Part shown: positions 15,611 through 23,285 of the stretch, piece after piece
Position numbering within the stretch: the stretch's first letter is position 1
Layout: each line of letters starts with the position of its first letter
Assembly: GCA_033763135.1 (NCBI GenBank)
Contig: JANRKY010000007.1
Span: 1 to 27,434, forward strand
Reading direction: 5' to 3'
DNA: 27,434 nt
Source: DALYLB01 sp033763135
GTDB lineage: Bacteria > Acidobacteriota > Blastocatellia > RBC074
Position numbers and translations under genes: made by a program
Notes under the pieces: generated by a model
What the model saw: the letters and a program-made list of their open reading frames with translations, nothing else
Told to the model about the DNA's origin: nothing
Database searches by the model: none

Positions 15611-15800
15611 CTGATGCTATCGAATTTTGTGGAGAGCGACATCGGCCCGAGAAGGTTCGGGCGCTTGAACGAATCGACAGGATTGACAGGAGGTCTCCGG
15701 ATTTACAGGATGCGGGATTTGCGCGACATGCTGTAAATCCTGAAAAATTCCGTCAATCCTGTCGATTCCTCCTCCTGACCACAAAATCCGTTAGCATCAG
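15611..15800. repeat. 190-base nested palindromic element with 22-base terminal inverted repeats
   Basis: The outer ends 15611-15632 and 15779-15800 are inverted repeats matching at 20 of 22 positions (begin CTGATGCTA, end TTTTGTGG). Inside are a perfect 17-base inverted repeat (15671-15687 / 15752-15768, containing GACAGGATTGAC) and a 10-base one (GGATTTACAG at 15699-15708, complement at 15731-15740). The architecture resembles a small non-autonomous mobile element. It lies between convergent genes and has no open reading frame of note. Confidence 0.8.
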
Positions 15801-15868
15801 AAACTCCCTGAGCGGAAGCGCTGCTTGCCACCCGCGTTGAGAAATCCGGACGCGTTGAGACACACGCC

Positions 15869-15957
15869 GATGCGGTCCCGGGAGCGTACGCGACCGGGAC
15901 CTTTATTCGTGGCCGCTTGCGCAACATACCGGTCGCGTACGCTCCCGGTACCGCATC
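15869..15957. repeat. 29-base inverted repeat with 31-base loop
   Basis: Arms 15869-15897 and 15929-15957 match at 28 of 29 positions and contain GGGAGCGTACGCGACC. It is one more intergenic palindrome in the gap between the convergent TonB receptor and beta-propeller genes. The rest of this 778-base gap (15423-16200) shows no gene. Confidence 0.8.
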
Positions 15958-16200
15958 AATCTCTCTTTTTTCCGGTTGCACGGCAATTCCCAAAGAGCCA
16001 AAAAATCTACATGCACAGGTCGATTTCCTTCGGCCCCCAAACCGTCTTTTCGGCTCATTATTGCCCCGCGGTCATCTCCGACAACCATGCGAAAAGTGCG
16101 CCCCCGATTTCCCCGCCCGCCAGACAAAACCGCTTCAGATAGTTGCCGAGATTCCTGCCCGACCTTCGACCACCCGCTTCGGAATGGGGGAACCCTCCCG

Positions 16201-17178
16201 TCAGCGGATGACCTTGCCCTTGATCCCGATGACCTGCGCCGCTACCAGATTGTTGCCGAAATTGGTGAAGTCCTTGAACGTCCAGACGACCTTCTTGCCG
16301 CGCGTGACCTCGATCAATTGCGGGTTCTCCGGCCCCGCATGCGTGTTGCCGAGAATGATATTGCCGTTGGGCAGCACCTGCAGCGTCGTCATCCAGGCAA
16401 AGACGATTCCGGGCAGCTCCTTCTGATCGAGGCTCCAGACGATCTTTCCGGCCTTGTCGACGTCGAGAATGCGATTGTTGTTTCCGCCCGCAATCAGCGT
16501 GTGGCCGTTCTTCAGCCGCACCGCGCCGAAGACCTCCACGCCGTGCCCTTCGACGCCGTGGCCCGGCGACCGGGGACGATCCCCGAGCTCCAGCGCGTAT
16601 TCCCAGACGATCTTCCCGGCTCCGTCATACTCGCGGACCCGGCCCTCGCCCTCCTGACAGACAAGATAGTTGCCGTTGTCGAGCTTCCGCACCATTCGCG
16701 TGTCCCGATGGGCATTGGGCTTCGTGACGGTCAGCGGAACGACCTTGACGATCGCCCCCTGTTTGTCGACTTCGACCAGGCGCGTATTCCCGCTTTCGGC
16801 GATCAGCGTATTGCCGTCCTTCAGCCGCTGATAGGAATGAATCTCGACCCGCCCGGCGTAGCCCTCCTTCGGCTTCGATTCATGTCTCCAGACGACCTGT
16901 TTGTCGCGGCTGACCTCGACGACCGTCGTATAGCTCGTCTGAAAGAGCACATTGCCGTTCTCGAGCATTTGAATATCGTGGATCTCGCGCGCGTCGGGAT
17001 TGGGAACCTCCCATTCGATCTCGCCTTTTTCATTGACGATGGCGACGCGTTTCTTATCCGCGCCCAGCACCCGATATCCCTTCGCGTTCGTTGCAACGCC
17101 CTGCGCAACGACGGAATGACTCTCCCCGGAAAACAACAGCGCGCTGCCAAGCAGAACGGCGGCAAGTATTCGTGTCAA
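16201..17178 (-). CDS. Secreted beta-propeller protein (PQQ/NHL-like repeats)
   Basis: A 325-residue protein with a signal peptide and repeated blades of the kind 'hxhLxNGNhLhh' followed by 'hhEhDxxGxhVW': EIHDIQMLENGNVLFQ, HSYQRLKDGNTLIAES, MVRKLDNGNYLVCQ, GAVRLKNGHTLIAGG and TTLQVLPNGNIILGN. This points to a beta-propeller with PQQ-like or arylsulfotransferase-like blades. No catalytic site is recognisable, so function is unknown; a periplasmic binding or scaffold role is possible. No ATG lies in a sensible place: a TTG at 17178 follows GAGGAGG by five bases and starts the protein directly at the signal peptide (TRILAAVLLGSALL), so TTG is chosen over the more upstream ATG at 17238, which would put charged residues before the signal. 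The duplicated hydroxyproline-type promoter lies about 310 bases upstream on the same strand. Confidence 0.88.
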   Translation of the reverse strand: MTRILAAVLLGSALLFSGESHSVVAQGVATNAKGYRVLGADKKRVAIVNEKGEIEWEVPNPDAREIHDIQMLENGNVLFQTSYTTVVEVSRDKQVVWRHESKPKEGYAGRVEIHSYQRLKDGNTLIAESGNTRLVEVDKQGAIVKVVPLTVTKPNAHRDTRMVRKLDNGNYLVCQEGEGRVREYDGAGKIVWEYALELGDRPRSPGHGVEGHGVEVFGAVRLKNGHTLIAGGNNNRILDVDKAGKIVWSLDQKELPGIVFAWMTTLQVLPNGNIILGNTHAGPENPQLIEVTRGKKVVWTFKDFTNFGNNLVAAQVIGIKGKVIR

Positions 17179-17183
17179 TGAAG

Positions 17184-17190
17184 CCTCCTC
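17184..17190 (-). promoter_or_regulatory. Shine-Dalgarno site deciding a TTG start
   Basis: GAGGAGG on the minus strand, five bases before the TTG at 17178 of the beta-propeller gene. It fixes the start, since no ATG follows it within reach. Confidence 0.75.
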
Positions 17191-17291
17191 ATGGTGTAAT
17201 TCAGCCAAGCGCCCCGCGCGTCCTTCCGGACCTCGCATCGGGTCGCTCGCGTCTGACGATCGTTGAAATGGACTCCGCTCGTCCCCCCCCT

Positions 17292-17368
17292 CGCAATTCC
17301 ACGCCCATCGCTCGCGCCTGCGCCAGAAAGTGCGCCGCGGCGCAGAGCGGATAGACCACGCCGACGCA
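17292..17368 (-). pseudogene. Remnant of a DAO-family (D-hydroxyproline dehydrogenase-like) gene
   Basis: These 77 bases align without gaps to 7321-7397 inside the DAO-like gene, with about 67 identical positions by hand count. In the minus frame the remnant reads VVYPLCAAAHFLAQARAMG and then VELR, against VVYPPCAAMHFLAQAQALG and VELR in the intact gene. Similarity stops abruptly on both sides, so roughly 25 codons survive of a 373-codon gene. The substitutions include amino-acid changes, so it is a diverged paralogue or an old duplicate, not a recent copy. It sits just downstream (minus direction) of a duplicated hydroxyproline promoter, as expected if an operon copy was deleted. Confidence 0.8.
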
Positions 17369-17439
17369 TCACGTTCCCAGCGTAGCCATTGCAGCTCTCT
17401 CCATTCCGGCGCCGATGCGCCGCGAACAAACCGATGCGA

Positions 17440-17519
17440 TTTTTACGATGCTTGTCTGCAGGTCCTTGCGTTTCGCCGAATGCGGGTTGTATACCGTATG
17501 CCCTCGCTACCGTCAAGAA
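17440..17519 (-). promoter_or_regulatory. Second copy of the hydroxyproline-operon promoter region
   Basis: This stretch matches 8967-9046 across about 80 bases with a one-base indel. On the minus strand TTGACG (17511-17516) and TATACA (17488-17493) are again 17 bases apart, and the box GCATACGGTATACAACCCGC is identical. It reads toward the DAO remnant and then the beta-propeller gene. On the plus strand TTGCGT (17466-17471) and TATACC (17490-17495) with 18 bases between could serve the DUF3237 gene divergently; that is weaker. The remainder of the 17179-17603 gap holds the remnant and no further gene. Confidence 0.65.
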
Positions 17520-17603
17520 AACGGCGCCGCGGCCGGATCGCGAACGACCGCGACTGCGCGTTGCCTCGATGAGGCGACCGCACACCCCAGGGAGAACGAA
17601 TTG

Positions 17604-18074
17604 ATGGAACTCAAACCACCGACGCCCCACCTGCAGATGCTTTGTCACGTAGCCGTCAAGATCGGCGCGCCGCAGATGATCGGCCCCGTCCTGACGGGCG
17701 AACGGCGCATCATTCCGATTCTCGGGGGCCGTTTCGAGGGCGCCGGAATGCGCGGCGAAATCCTTCCCGGCGGCGCCGACTGGCAGATCGTCGCCGCGGA
17801 CGGCACAGCCCTCCTTGAAGCGCGCTACACCCTGCGCACCGACGATGGCGCCCTCATCTATATCCGCAACGTGGGCGTGCGCCACGGCCCCCCCGATGTG
17901 CTCGCCGCCATCGCCCGCGGCGAACAGGTCGAGCCATCGCGGTATTACTTTCGCGCGGCGCCGACCTTTGAATCGGGCGACAAGAAATACGCGTGGCTCA
18001 ATCGCGTTCTTTCCGTCTGCTCGGGCGTCCGCACGAAGGAGGAAGTCCTGCTGGATTTTTACGAAGTTCGATGA
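17604..18074 (+). CDS. DUF3237 family protein
   Basis: A 156-residue protein that fits the DUF3237 (UPF0311) family in length and motifs: GPVLTGERRIIPILGGRFEG, GADWQIVAADGTALLEARY, GALIYIRNVGVRHG, RYYFRAAPTFESG and a C-terminal YAWLNR. There is no signal peptide, so it is cytoplasmic; the family is a small beta-barrel of unknown function often near catabolic genes. The ATG at 17604 is chosen because AGGGAGA lies upstream with normal spacing and the family begins there; a frame upstream is open but runs through the duplicated promoter and is not coding. The amidohydrolase gene follows after 121 bases. Confidence 0.85.
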   Translation: MELKPPTPHLQMLCHVAVKIGAPQMIGPVLTGERRIIPILGGRFEGAGMRGEILPGGADWQIVAADGTALLEARYTLRTDDGALIYIRNVGVRHGPPDVLAAIARGEQVEPSRYYFRAAPTFESGDKKYAWLNRVLSVCSGVRTKEEVLLDFYEVR

Positions 18075-18195
18075 GCCACGCCCAATCCCCGGGCGGTGAG
18101 AAGGCGCGTCACGTCGCCTTGCCGGAAGCCAGCAGGCCCAAATGAGAAAGGGCGCCGAACGCCCCCCAAAAAAACCAAGGATTGCTTAACAAAAA

Positions 18196-19041
18196 ATGAA
18201 AACCGACGACCTGATCGCCATCGATGTCCACGTCCATCTTGAAACTGAAATCGACGGCAACGACGCCAATGACGCGGCGCAGAAATATTTCGGCAACTCC
18301 GGCGTGGGGCGCAATCGCCACGCACTGGCCGCCTATTATCGCGAGCGAAAGATCGGCTGTGTGATCTTTACGGTAGACGAGCGACTCACGGGACGCCCGC
18401 CGATCCCGAACGACGAGATTGCGGCGTTTGCGGCCGAGAATGCGGACATCATGTTCGCCTTTGCCAGCGTTGATCCGACGCGCGGCCCGGCGGCCGTCGC
18501 GGAGGCGAAGCGGCTCATCGCGGCGGGCGGCATCCGCGGCTTCAAACTGCACCCACCGCTCCAGCAGTTTCATCCGAACGACAAACAGGTCTATCCGTTT
18601 TACGAAGTCATCAACGAAGCCAGATTGCCGGTGATCTTTCACACCGGCCACAGCGGCATCGGCACCGGGCAGCCCGGCGGCGGCGGCATTCGCCTGAAAT
18701 ACGGCAACCCAATGGACATTGACGACGTCGCCGTGGACTTCCCTGACATGCCCATCATCATGGCCCACCCGTCTTTCCCCTGGCAGGACGAAGCCATCTC
18801 CATCTGCCTGCATAAACCGCAGGTCCATATCGACCTCTCCGGCTGGTCGCCGAAATATTTCTCGCCGACGCTGGTGCAGTATGCCAACACGCTGCTGAAG
18901 CAAAAGGTCCTGTTCGGGTCGGATTATCCGCTGATCGCGCCGGATCGCTGGCTGGCCGATTTTGAGAAGATCGCCATCCGCGACGAGGTCCGTCCGCTGA
19001 TTTTGAAAGAGAACGCCCTGCGATTGTTCGGGCTCGCCTGA
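18196..19041 (+). CDS. Amidohydrolase-2 family metal-dependent hydrolase or decarboxylase
   Basis: A 281-residue TIM-barrel protein of the Amidohydro_2 family. Metal-ligand candidates are visible in order: His12 and His14 (DVHVH), Lys117 (GFKLHPP), His149 and His152 (FHTGH), His191 (MAHPS) and Asp243 (FGSDYP). In this family the reaction may be hydrolysis of lactones or amides, hydration, or non-oxidative decarboxylation of aromatic acids; sequence alone does not decide. It is cytoplasmic. The ribosome-binding site is weak (AAGGA, 14 bases before the ATG). It lies between DUF3237 and a FAD dehydrogenase gene on the same strand, suggesting a shared small-molecule catabolic role. Confidence 0.9.
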   Translation: MKTDDLIAIDVHVHLETEIDGNDANDAAQKYFGNSGVGRNRHALAAYYRERKIGCVIFTVDERLTGRPPIPNDEIAAFAAENADIMFAFASVDPTRGPAAVAEAKRLIAAGGIRGFKLHPPLQQFHPNDKQVYPFYEVINEARLPVIFHTGHSGIGTGQPGGGGIRLKYGNPMDIDDVAVDFPDMPIIMAHPSFPWQDEAISICLHKPQVHIDLSGWSPKYFSPTLVQYANTLLKQKVLFGSDYPLIAPDRWLADFEKIAIRDEVRPLILKENALRLFGLA

Positions 19042-19067
19042 CGTCTCCTCCTCAATATCTTGTTTTT

Positions 19068-19230
19068 TCCGACAGGAAATTTTGGCCCGGAAGAGGAGGA
19101 GAAACCATGAAGACAAGAGAAAGGTCTGTTCTTGTTGTCTTCTTCGTGGTCTTCGTATCGTCGCGGTTTTCCCTCTTTTCTCTCGTAAAAACAGATGATA
19201 TCCGATCTAATTCGGGCGGAAGCGTGAACG
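19068..19230. repeat. Imperfect palindromic intergenic repeat
   Basis: The 224-base gap between the amidohydrolase and FAD dehydrogenase genes contains imperfect inverted arms around 19106-19126 (ACCATGAAGACAAGAG) and 19132-19157 (TTGTTGTCTTCTTCGTGGT). Its right end GATCTAATTCGGGC (19202-19215) matches the end of the element at 23131. I see no gene in it. It may separate transcription units or supply the leader of the dehydrogenase gene. Confidence 0.5.
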
Positions 19231-19265
19231 GAAAATTCCGCGTTCCATTCGCGATATGAATTTTT

Positions 19266-20753
19266 ATGCAACGCAAAACCAATCCGGACGAAATACAGGG
19301 CTGGCTCACGGACGCCAGCAACATCGCGGGCGGCCACGCCACGGAAGTGGTCTTCCCGACCAACGCGCAGGAGATAGCGGAGCTGCTGGCCGCGGCGACG
19401 CGCGACCGGACGCCCGTCACCGTCGCGGGCGCGGGCACGGGCATTACGGGCGGCCGCGTCCCCTTCGGCGGCGGCGTCATCGCGATGGATCGCTTCAACG
19501 CCATCCGGCGGATCGACGACGATTGCGCCCTCGTGGAGGCCGGCGTCCTGCTTGCGGATCTGCAGTCCGCCGTCGCCGCCCGTCGCCTGTTCTATCCTCC
19601 CGATCCCACCGAATGGAGCTGTCAGCTCGGCGGCACTGTCGCGACCAACGCCTCGGGCGCGCGAACCTTCAAATACGGCACCACGCGCGATTATGTGCGC
19701 CGGCTGCAGATCGTGCTACCCACCGGCGACCTGCTTGAATTGCGCCGCGGAGAGATCTTCGCCGACGCCGGCGGCGTCCTGCATCTGCCGCTCGTCAATG
19801 GCCGCGGGATCGCCGCGCAATTGCCCACCTATCAGATGCCGCGAACGCGCAAGCATGCGGCGGGCTATTTCAACGCCCCGCGGATGGACGCCATCGATCT
19901 CTTCATCGGCAGCGAAGGGACCCTCGGCGTCATCACCGAAATCGAACTGGGTCTCCTGCCGCAACCCGCCGACGTTTTGGCCGGCATCGTCTTCTTCGCC
20001 GACCAGGACGATCTGCTCGCCCTTGTCGCCGCGGCGCGGGAGCTCTCGTTTCAGACCCGCCGCGCACATTCGTCCGGCCTCGACGCGCGGGCCATCGAGT
20101 ATTTCGACGCCGAAGCCCTTGCCTTCCTGCGCCCGCATCATCCTCGCGTGCCCGCCGACGCGGCCGGCGCGATCTTCTTTGAACAGGAGATCACCGAAGC
20201 GACCGAGGGCGAATTGATGCAGATCTGGCTCGACCTCCTCGAACGACATCACGCGCAACTGGACCAGTCCTGGTTCGCCGTGAACGAAACCGACCGCCGG
20301 CAGTTGCGCGACTTTCGTCATCACCTGCCCGTCCTCGTCAACGAATGGATCGTCCGTCATGGCCAGCGCAAGATCTCGACCGACATGGCCGTCGGCGATG
20401 AAGCCTTTCCGGCCATGCTCGCGTTCTATCAGGAGACCCTGCGCGACGCTCATCTGTCGTATGTCATCTTCGGCCACATCGGCGACAATCACGTCCACGT
20501 CAATATTCTGCCCCGCAACGACGACGAAGCCGCCCGCGCCCGCGCGATCTACACGACCTTCATCCAACGCGCCATCGCCGTCGGCGGAACGATCTCCGCC
20601 GAACATGGGCTCGGAAAATTGAAACGACAGTATCTGGAAATGCTCTATGGCGACGCGCATCTGCTGGAGATGGCGCAGCTCAAGCGCGCCTTCGATCCGG
20701 CGGGAATTCTGGGGCGCGGCACGCTGTTCGAGGACCGTCCGCCCGGCGAATGA
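19266..20753 (+). CDS. FAD-linked 2-hydroxyacid dehydrogenase (GlcD/D-lactate dehydrogenase family)
   Basis: A 495-residue flavoprotein of the vanillyl-alcohol-oxidase/PCMH superfamily. The N-terminal FAD-binding domain shows AGAGTGITGG (54-63), GGTVATNASGARTFKYGTTRDYV and FIGSEGTLGVITE. The C-terminal FAD-oxidase domain shows the metal-binding GHIGDNHVHVN (about 401-411) and AEHGLGKLKRQ (about 445-455). Members oxidise D-lactate, glycolate, D-2-hydroxyglutarate or similar 2-hydroxyacids and pass electrons to a quinone, cytochrome or flavoprotein; the substrate is not decidable here. It is single-subunit in length, unlike split GlcDE. No clear Shine-Dalgarno sequence precedes the ATG at 19266. 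The glycosidase-like gene starts 58 bases after its stop. Confidence 0.92.
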   Translation: MQRKTNPDEIQGWLTDASNIAGGHATEVVFPTNAQEIAELLAAATRDRTPVTVAGAGTGITGGRVPFGGGVIAMDRFNAIRRIDDDCALVEAGVLLADLQSAVAARRLFYPPDPTEWSCQLGGTVATNASGARTFKYGTTRDYVRRLQIVLPTGDLLELRRGEIFADAGGVLHLPLVNGRGIAAQLPTYQMPRTRKHAAGYFNAPRMDAIDLFIGSEGTLGVITEIELGLLPQPADVLAGIVFFADQDDLLALVAAARELSFQTRRAHSSGLDARAIEYFDAEALAFLRPHHPRVPADAAGAIFFEQEITEATEGELMQIWLDLLERHHAQLDQSWFAVNETDRRQLRDFRHHLPVLVNEWIVRHGQRKISTDMAVGDEAFPAMLAFYQETLRDAHLSYVIFGHIGDNHVHVNILPRNDDEAARARAIYTTFIQRAIAVGGTISAEHGLGKLKRQYLEMLYGDAHLLEMAQLKRAFDPAGILGRGTLFEDRPPGE

Positions 20754-20811
20754 ACGCCCGATCGCATCGTTCATCCGGATTGAAAAACATCGCAACCATC
20801 GAGCGAAACCA

Positions 20812-22977
20812 ATGAAGAACCGCCCTTTTGCATTGTTTCTGGCGCTGCTTTTTTCCCTGTCCCCCGCCTGGTCGACCGCGGCCACCGAGCCGCCGCGGGA
20901 AGATTGGCTGCTGGGCCGCACAGCCGCCCGCGCCGCCGTTCGTCACGACGAACGACGCAGGGAGATCACGATCGGCAATGGCCTGCTTGCGCGGACGATC
21001 CGGCTTGCGCCGAACGCCGCAACCGTGGCCTTCGACAATCTGACGACCGGCGAAACGCTCCTGCGCGCCGTTGCGCCTGAAGCGGAGGTCGAAATCAATG
21101 GGAGACGCTATGCCATTGGCGGGTTGACCGGGCAGCCGAATCTCGCGTATCTGCGCCGCGATTGGGTGGACGCCATGAAAACGGACGCCTCGTCTTTTCA
21201 GTTTTCGCGGTTCGAGACCGGCGCGTCGATCGAACGCATGCCGTGGAAGCGAACGCGCCACGCCGCCAACGCGGTCTGGCCGGCCGCCGGCGCATCGTTG
21301 ACGCTCTGGTTCACGCCCCCCGCAGGCGAATTGCCCGGCGTGGAAGCGGCCGTGCACTATGAGCTTTACGATGGCGCGCCGCTGCTCAGCAAATGGCTGA
21401 CGATTCACAACCGGAGCAATCAGCCGCTCCGCGTCAACACCTTCAAGAGCGAACTCCTCCGCGTCGTCGAAGCCGAATCGCAGGTGGATCCGAGCACCGA
21501 ATGGCAGCGGCCGCGGCTGACCGTGCTGAGCGATTATTCGTTCGGCGGCATGTCCGTCGCCAGCCTGCACCGCGCCGTCTTCTGGATGGACGATCCGGCA
21601 TACAAGACGCAGGTCAATTACGAGTTGAAAACGCCCTGTCTATTGGAGGTAAAACCGCCGCTCGGCCCCGATATCGACATTGCCCCCGGCGCCGTGCTCA
21701 CGGGAATTCGCGCCTTTGAGCTGCTGCACGACAACGACGACCGCGAACGACAGGGACTGGCGATTCGGAAGCTCTATCGCCTGATGGCGCCGTGGGCGAC
21801 CGAAAATCCGCTGATGATGCATCTCACCTCGACGGACCCGAAGGTCGTCTATCCGGCGATCGATCAAGCCGCCGAATGCGGCTTCGAAATGGTGATCATC
21901 AGTTTTGGCAGCGGCTTCAATATGGAAGACGCATCGCCGGAAAACATCGCGAAATTCAAAGCCTTTCGCGAATACGCCAACCGGAAGGGATTGGAGCTGG
22001 GCGGCTATTCCCTGCTCGCCAGCCGCCGCATCAGCGATGAGCACGACGTCATCAATCCGAAAACAGGCAGAACGGGCGGCGCGATCTTCGGCAATTCTCC
22101 ATGTCTCGAAAGCCAGTGGGGACGGGACTATTTCGCGAAGATCAAAACGTTCATGCGCGAGACCGGCTTCAATCTTCTGGAACACGACGGCAACTATCCG
22201 GGCGATGTCTGCGCCTCCACGGCCCATCCCGGCCATCGCGGGCTGAACGATTCCCAATGGACCCAGTATCAGCGCATCACCGAGTTTTATCGGTGGTGTC
22301 GCGCGCAGGGCATCTATCTGAACGTGCCCGACAACTATTTTCTGGCCGGCTCCAACAAGGTCGGGATGGGGTATCGCGAGACCAACTGGTCGTTGCCGCG
22401 CGAGCAGCAGCACATCCACGCGCGGCAGAATCTGTTTGACGGAACGTGGATGAAAACGCCTTCGATGGGCTGGATGTTCGTGCCGCTGGTGCAATACCAG
22501 GGCGGCGGGGCGGCCGCGACGATCGAGCCGCTGCGCGAACACCTGGCCGATTATGAAATGCATCTGGCGAACAATCTGGGGTACGGCGCGCAGGCCTGCT
22601 TTCGCGGCCCGCGTCTGTACGACTCGCCGGAAACCAAAGCCCTCGTCATCAAGTGGGTGACCTGGTTCAAACAGCATCGCGACATTCTGGAATCCGACGT
22701 GATTCACCTGCGCCGCGCCGACGGACGCAATCTCGATGCGGTGCTGCACGTCAATCCGGCGCTGCCGACAAAGGGGCTGGTGATGGTGTACAACTCCGGC
22801 GATGCGCCCCTGCGGCAGGAGATCGTGCTGCCCCTCTATTACACGGGATTGAGCGATGCCGCGCGGGTCTCCGAACGCGGCGCCAGGCCCGTCAGAATGG
22901 CGCTGGATCGGCAGTATCGCATCACCATCCGCCCCGACGTCCCGGCGCGCTCAAGCACGTGGTTCGAAATTCGCTGA
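20812..22977 (+). CDS. Secreted alpha-galactosidase-like protein (GH36/GH-D-type fold suspected)
   Basis: A 721-residue protein with a signal peptide (KNRPFALFLALLFSLSPAW, then AA). The N-terminal half looks like a beta-supersandwich (EITIGNGLLARTIRL, ATVAFDNLTTGETLLRAV, LLSKWLTIHN). The central part looks like a TIM barrel with FEMVIISFGSGFN, ESQWGRDYFAKIKTFM and NLLEHDGNYPGD. Asp459 in EHDGN is a plausible nucleophile, by analogy with the KxDxN motif of GH36-type enzymes. A C-terminal beta domain follows. I did not recognise an exact family, so glycosidase activity is an inference from fold-like features. The chosen ATG at 20812 starts the signal peptide; an upstream in-frame ATG at 20647 lies inside the dehydrogenase gene and is rejected. 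The ribosome-binding site is weak, hinting at coupling to the gene upstream. Confidence 0.88.
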   Translation: MKNRPFALFLALLFSLSPAWSTAATEPPREDWLLGRTAARAAVRHDERRREITIGNGLLARTIRLAPNAATVAFDNLTTGETLLRAVAPEAEVEINGRRYAIGGLTGQPNLAYLRRDWVDAMKTDASSFQFSRFETGASIERMPWKRTRHAANAVWPAAGASLTLWFTPPAGELPGVEAAVHYELYDGAPLLSKWLTIHNRSNQPLRVNTFKSELLRVVEAESQVDPSTEWQRPRLTVLSDYSFGGMSVASLHRAVFWMDDPAYKTQVNYELKTPCLLEVKPPLGPDIDIAPGAVLTGIRAFELLHDNDDRERQGLAIRKLYRLMAPWATENPLMMHLTSTDPKVVYPAIDQAAECGFEMVIISFGSGFNMEDASPENIAKFKAFREYANRKGLELGGYSLLASRRISDEHDVINPKTGRTGGAIFGNSPCLESQWGRDYFAKIKTFMRETGFNLLEHDGNYPGDVCASTAHPGHRGLNDSQWTQYQRITEFYRWCRAQGIYLNVPDNYFLAGSNKVGMGYRETNWSLPREQQHIHARQNLFDGTWMKTPSMGWMFVPLVQYQGGGAAATIEPLREHLADYEMHLANNLGYGAQACFRGPRLYDSPETKALVIKWVTWFKQHRDILESDVIHLRRADGRNLDAVLHVNPALPTKGLVMVYNSGDAPLRQEIVLPLYYTGLSDAARVSERGARPVRMALDRQYRITIRPDVPARSSTWFEIR

Positions 22978-23000
22978 TCCCCGGTTCCAGCGCGCGGCGC

Positions 23001-23117
23001 TGAAAAAAGGGAAAACCACGAAAAGACGAAGAGCACGAAGGAGAATGAGAGCGGGAAACGTGGCTCTTCCTCCTTGCTTCGTGCTCTTCGTCTCTTCGTG
23101 TTTTCTCCTGTTTTCCA
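23001..23117. repeat. Palindromic intergenic repeat between convergent genes
   Basis: A perfect 17-base inverted repeat (23024-23040 / 23077-23093, AGACGAAGAGCACGAAG and its complement) is extended outward by imperfect AAAACCACGAA / TTCGTGTTTT arms. It lies between the stop codons of the glycosidase-like gene (plus) and the DUF1552 gene (minus) and could terminate both transcripts. Confidence 0.75.
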
Positions 23118-23130
23118 TACGCCCAACCGC

Positions 23131-23285
23131 AAACCGATCTAAATCGGGCCCAAAAACATTCGGACAGAGGGATGGAGCCACGGGGAACACGGGGGGCACG
23201 GGGCCCCGATAATGGTTGATCCCCGTGTTCCCCGTGCTCCCCGTGGTTGAGTTTCCGGGTCCGAATGTTTCCTTGTCTGATTTAG
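23131..23285. repeat. CACGGGG palindromic repeat, copy 1
   Basis: The outer arms CATTCGGAC (23157-23165) and its complement (23259-23267) enclose GC-rich inner arms made of CACGGGG units and their complement at 23221-23248. The flank AAATCGGGCCCAAAAACATT (23140-23159) recurs with small changes near 27293. The right end runs into the TAA stop of the DUF1552 gene (23282-23284). A matching copy lies at 27292-27434. Confidence 0.75.

Noticed and set aside
17175..17885. 236-codon minus-strand open frame across the DUF3237 gene and the remnant
   Set aside because: Runs antisense to DUF3237 and through the remnant in a different frame from the DAO-like translation; not coding.
18102..18164. Small hairpins after the DUF3237 gene (AAGGCG/CGCCTT and GGGCG/CGCCC) as a terminator
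   Set aside because: Stems are only five to six pairs and no T-run follows on the plus strand.
23170..23250. CACGGGG-rich direct repeats as a possible CRISPR array
   Set aside because: Units are short, contiguous and arranged as two inverted arms without unique spacers, so it is a palindromic intergenic repeat.
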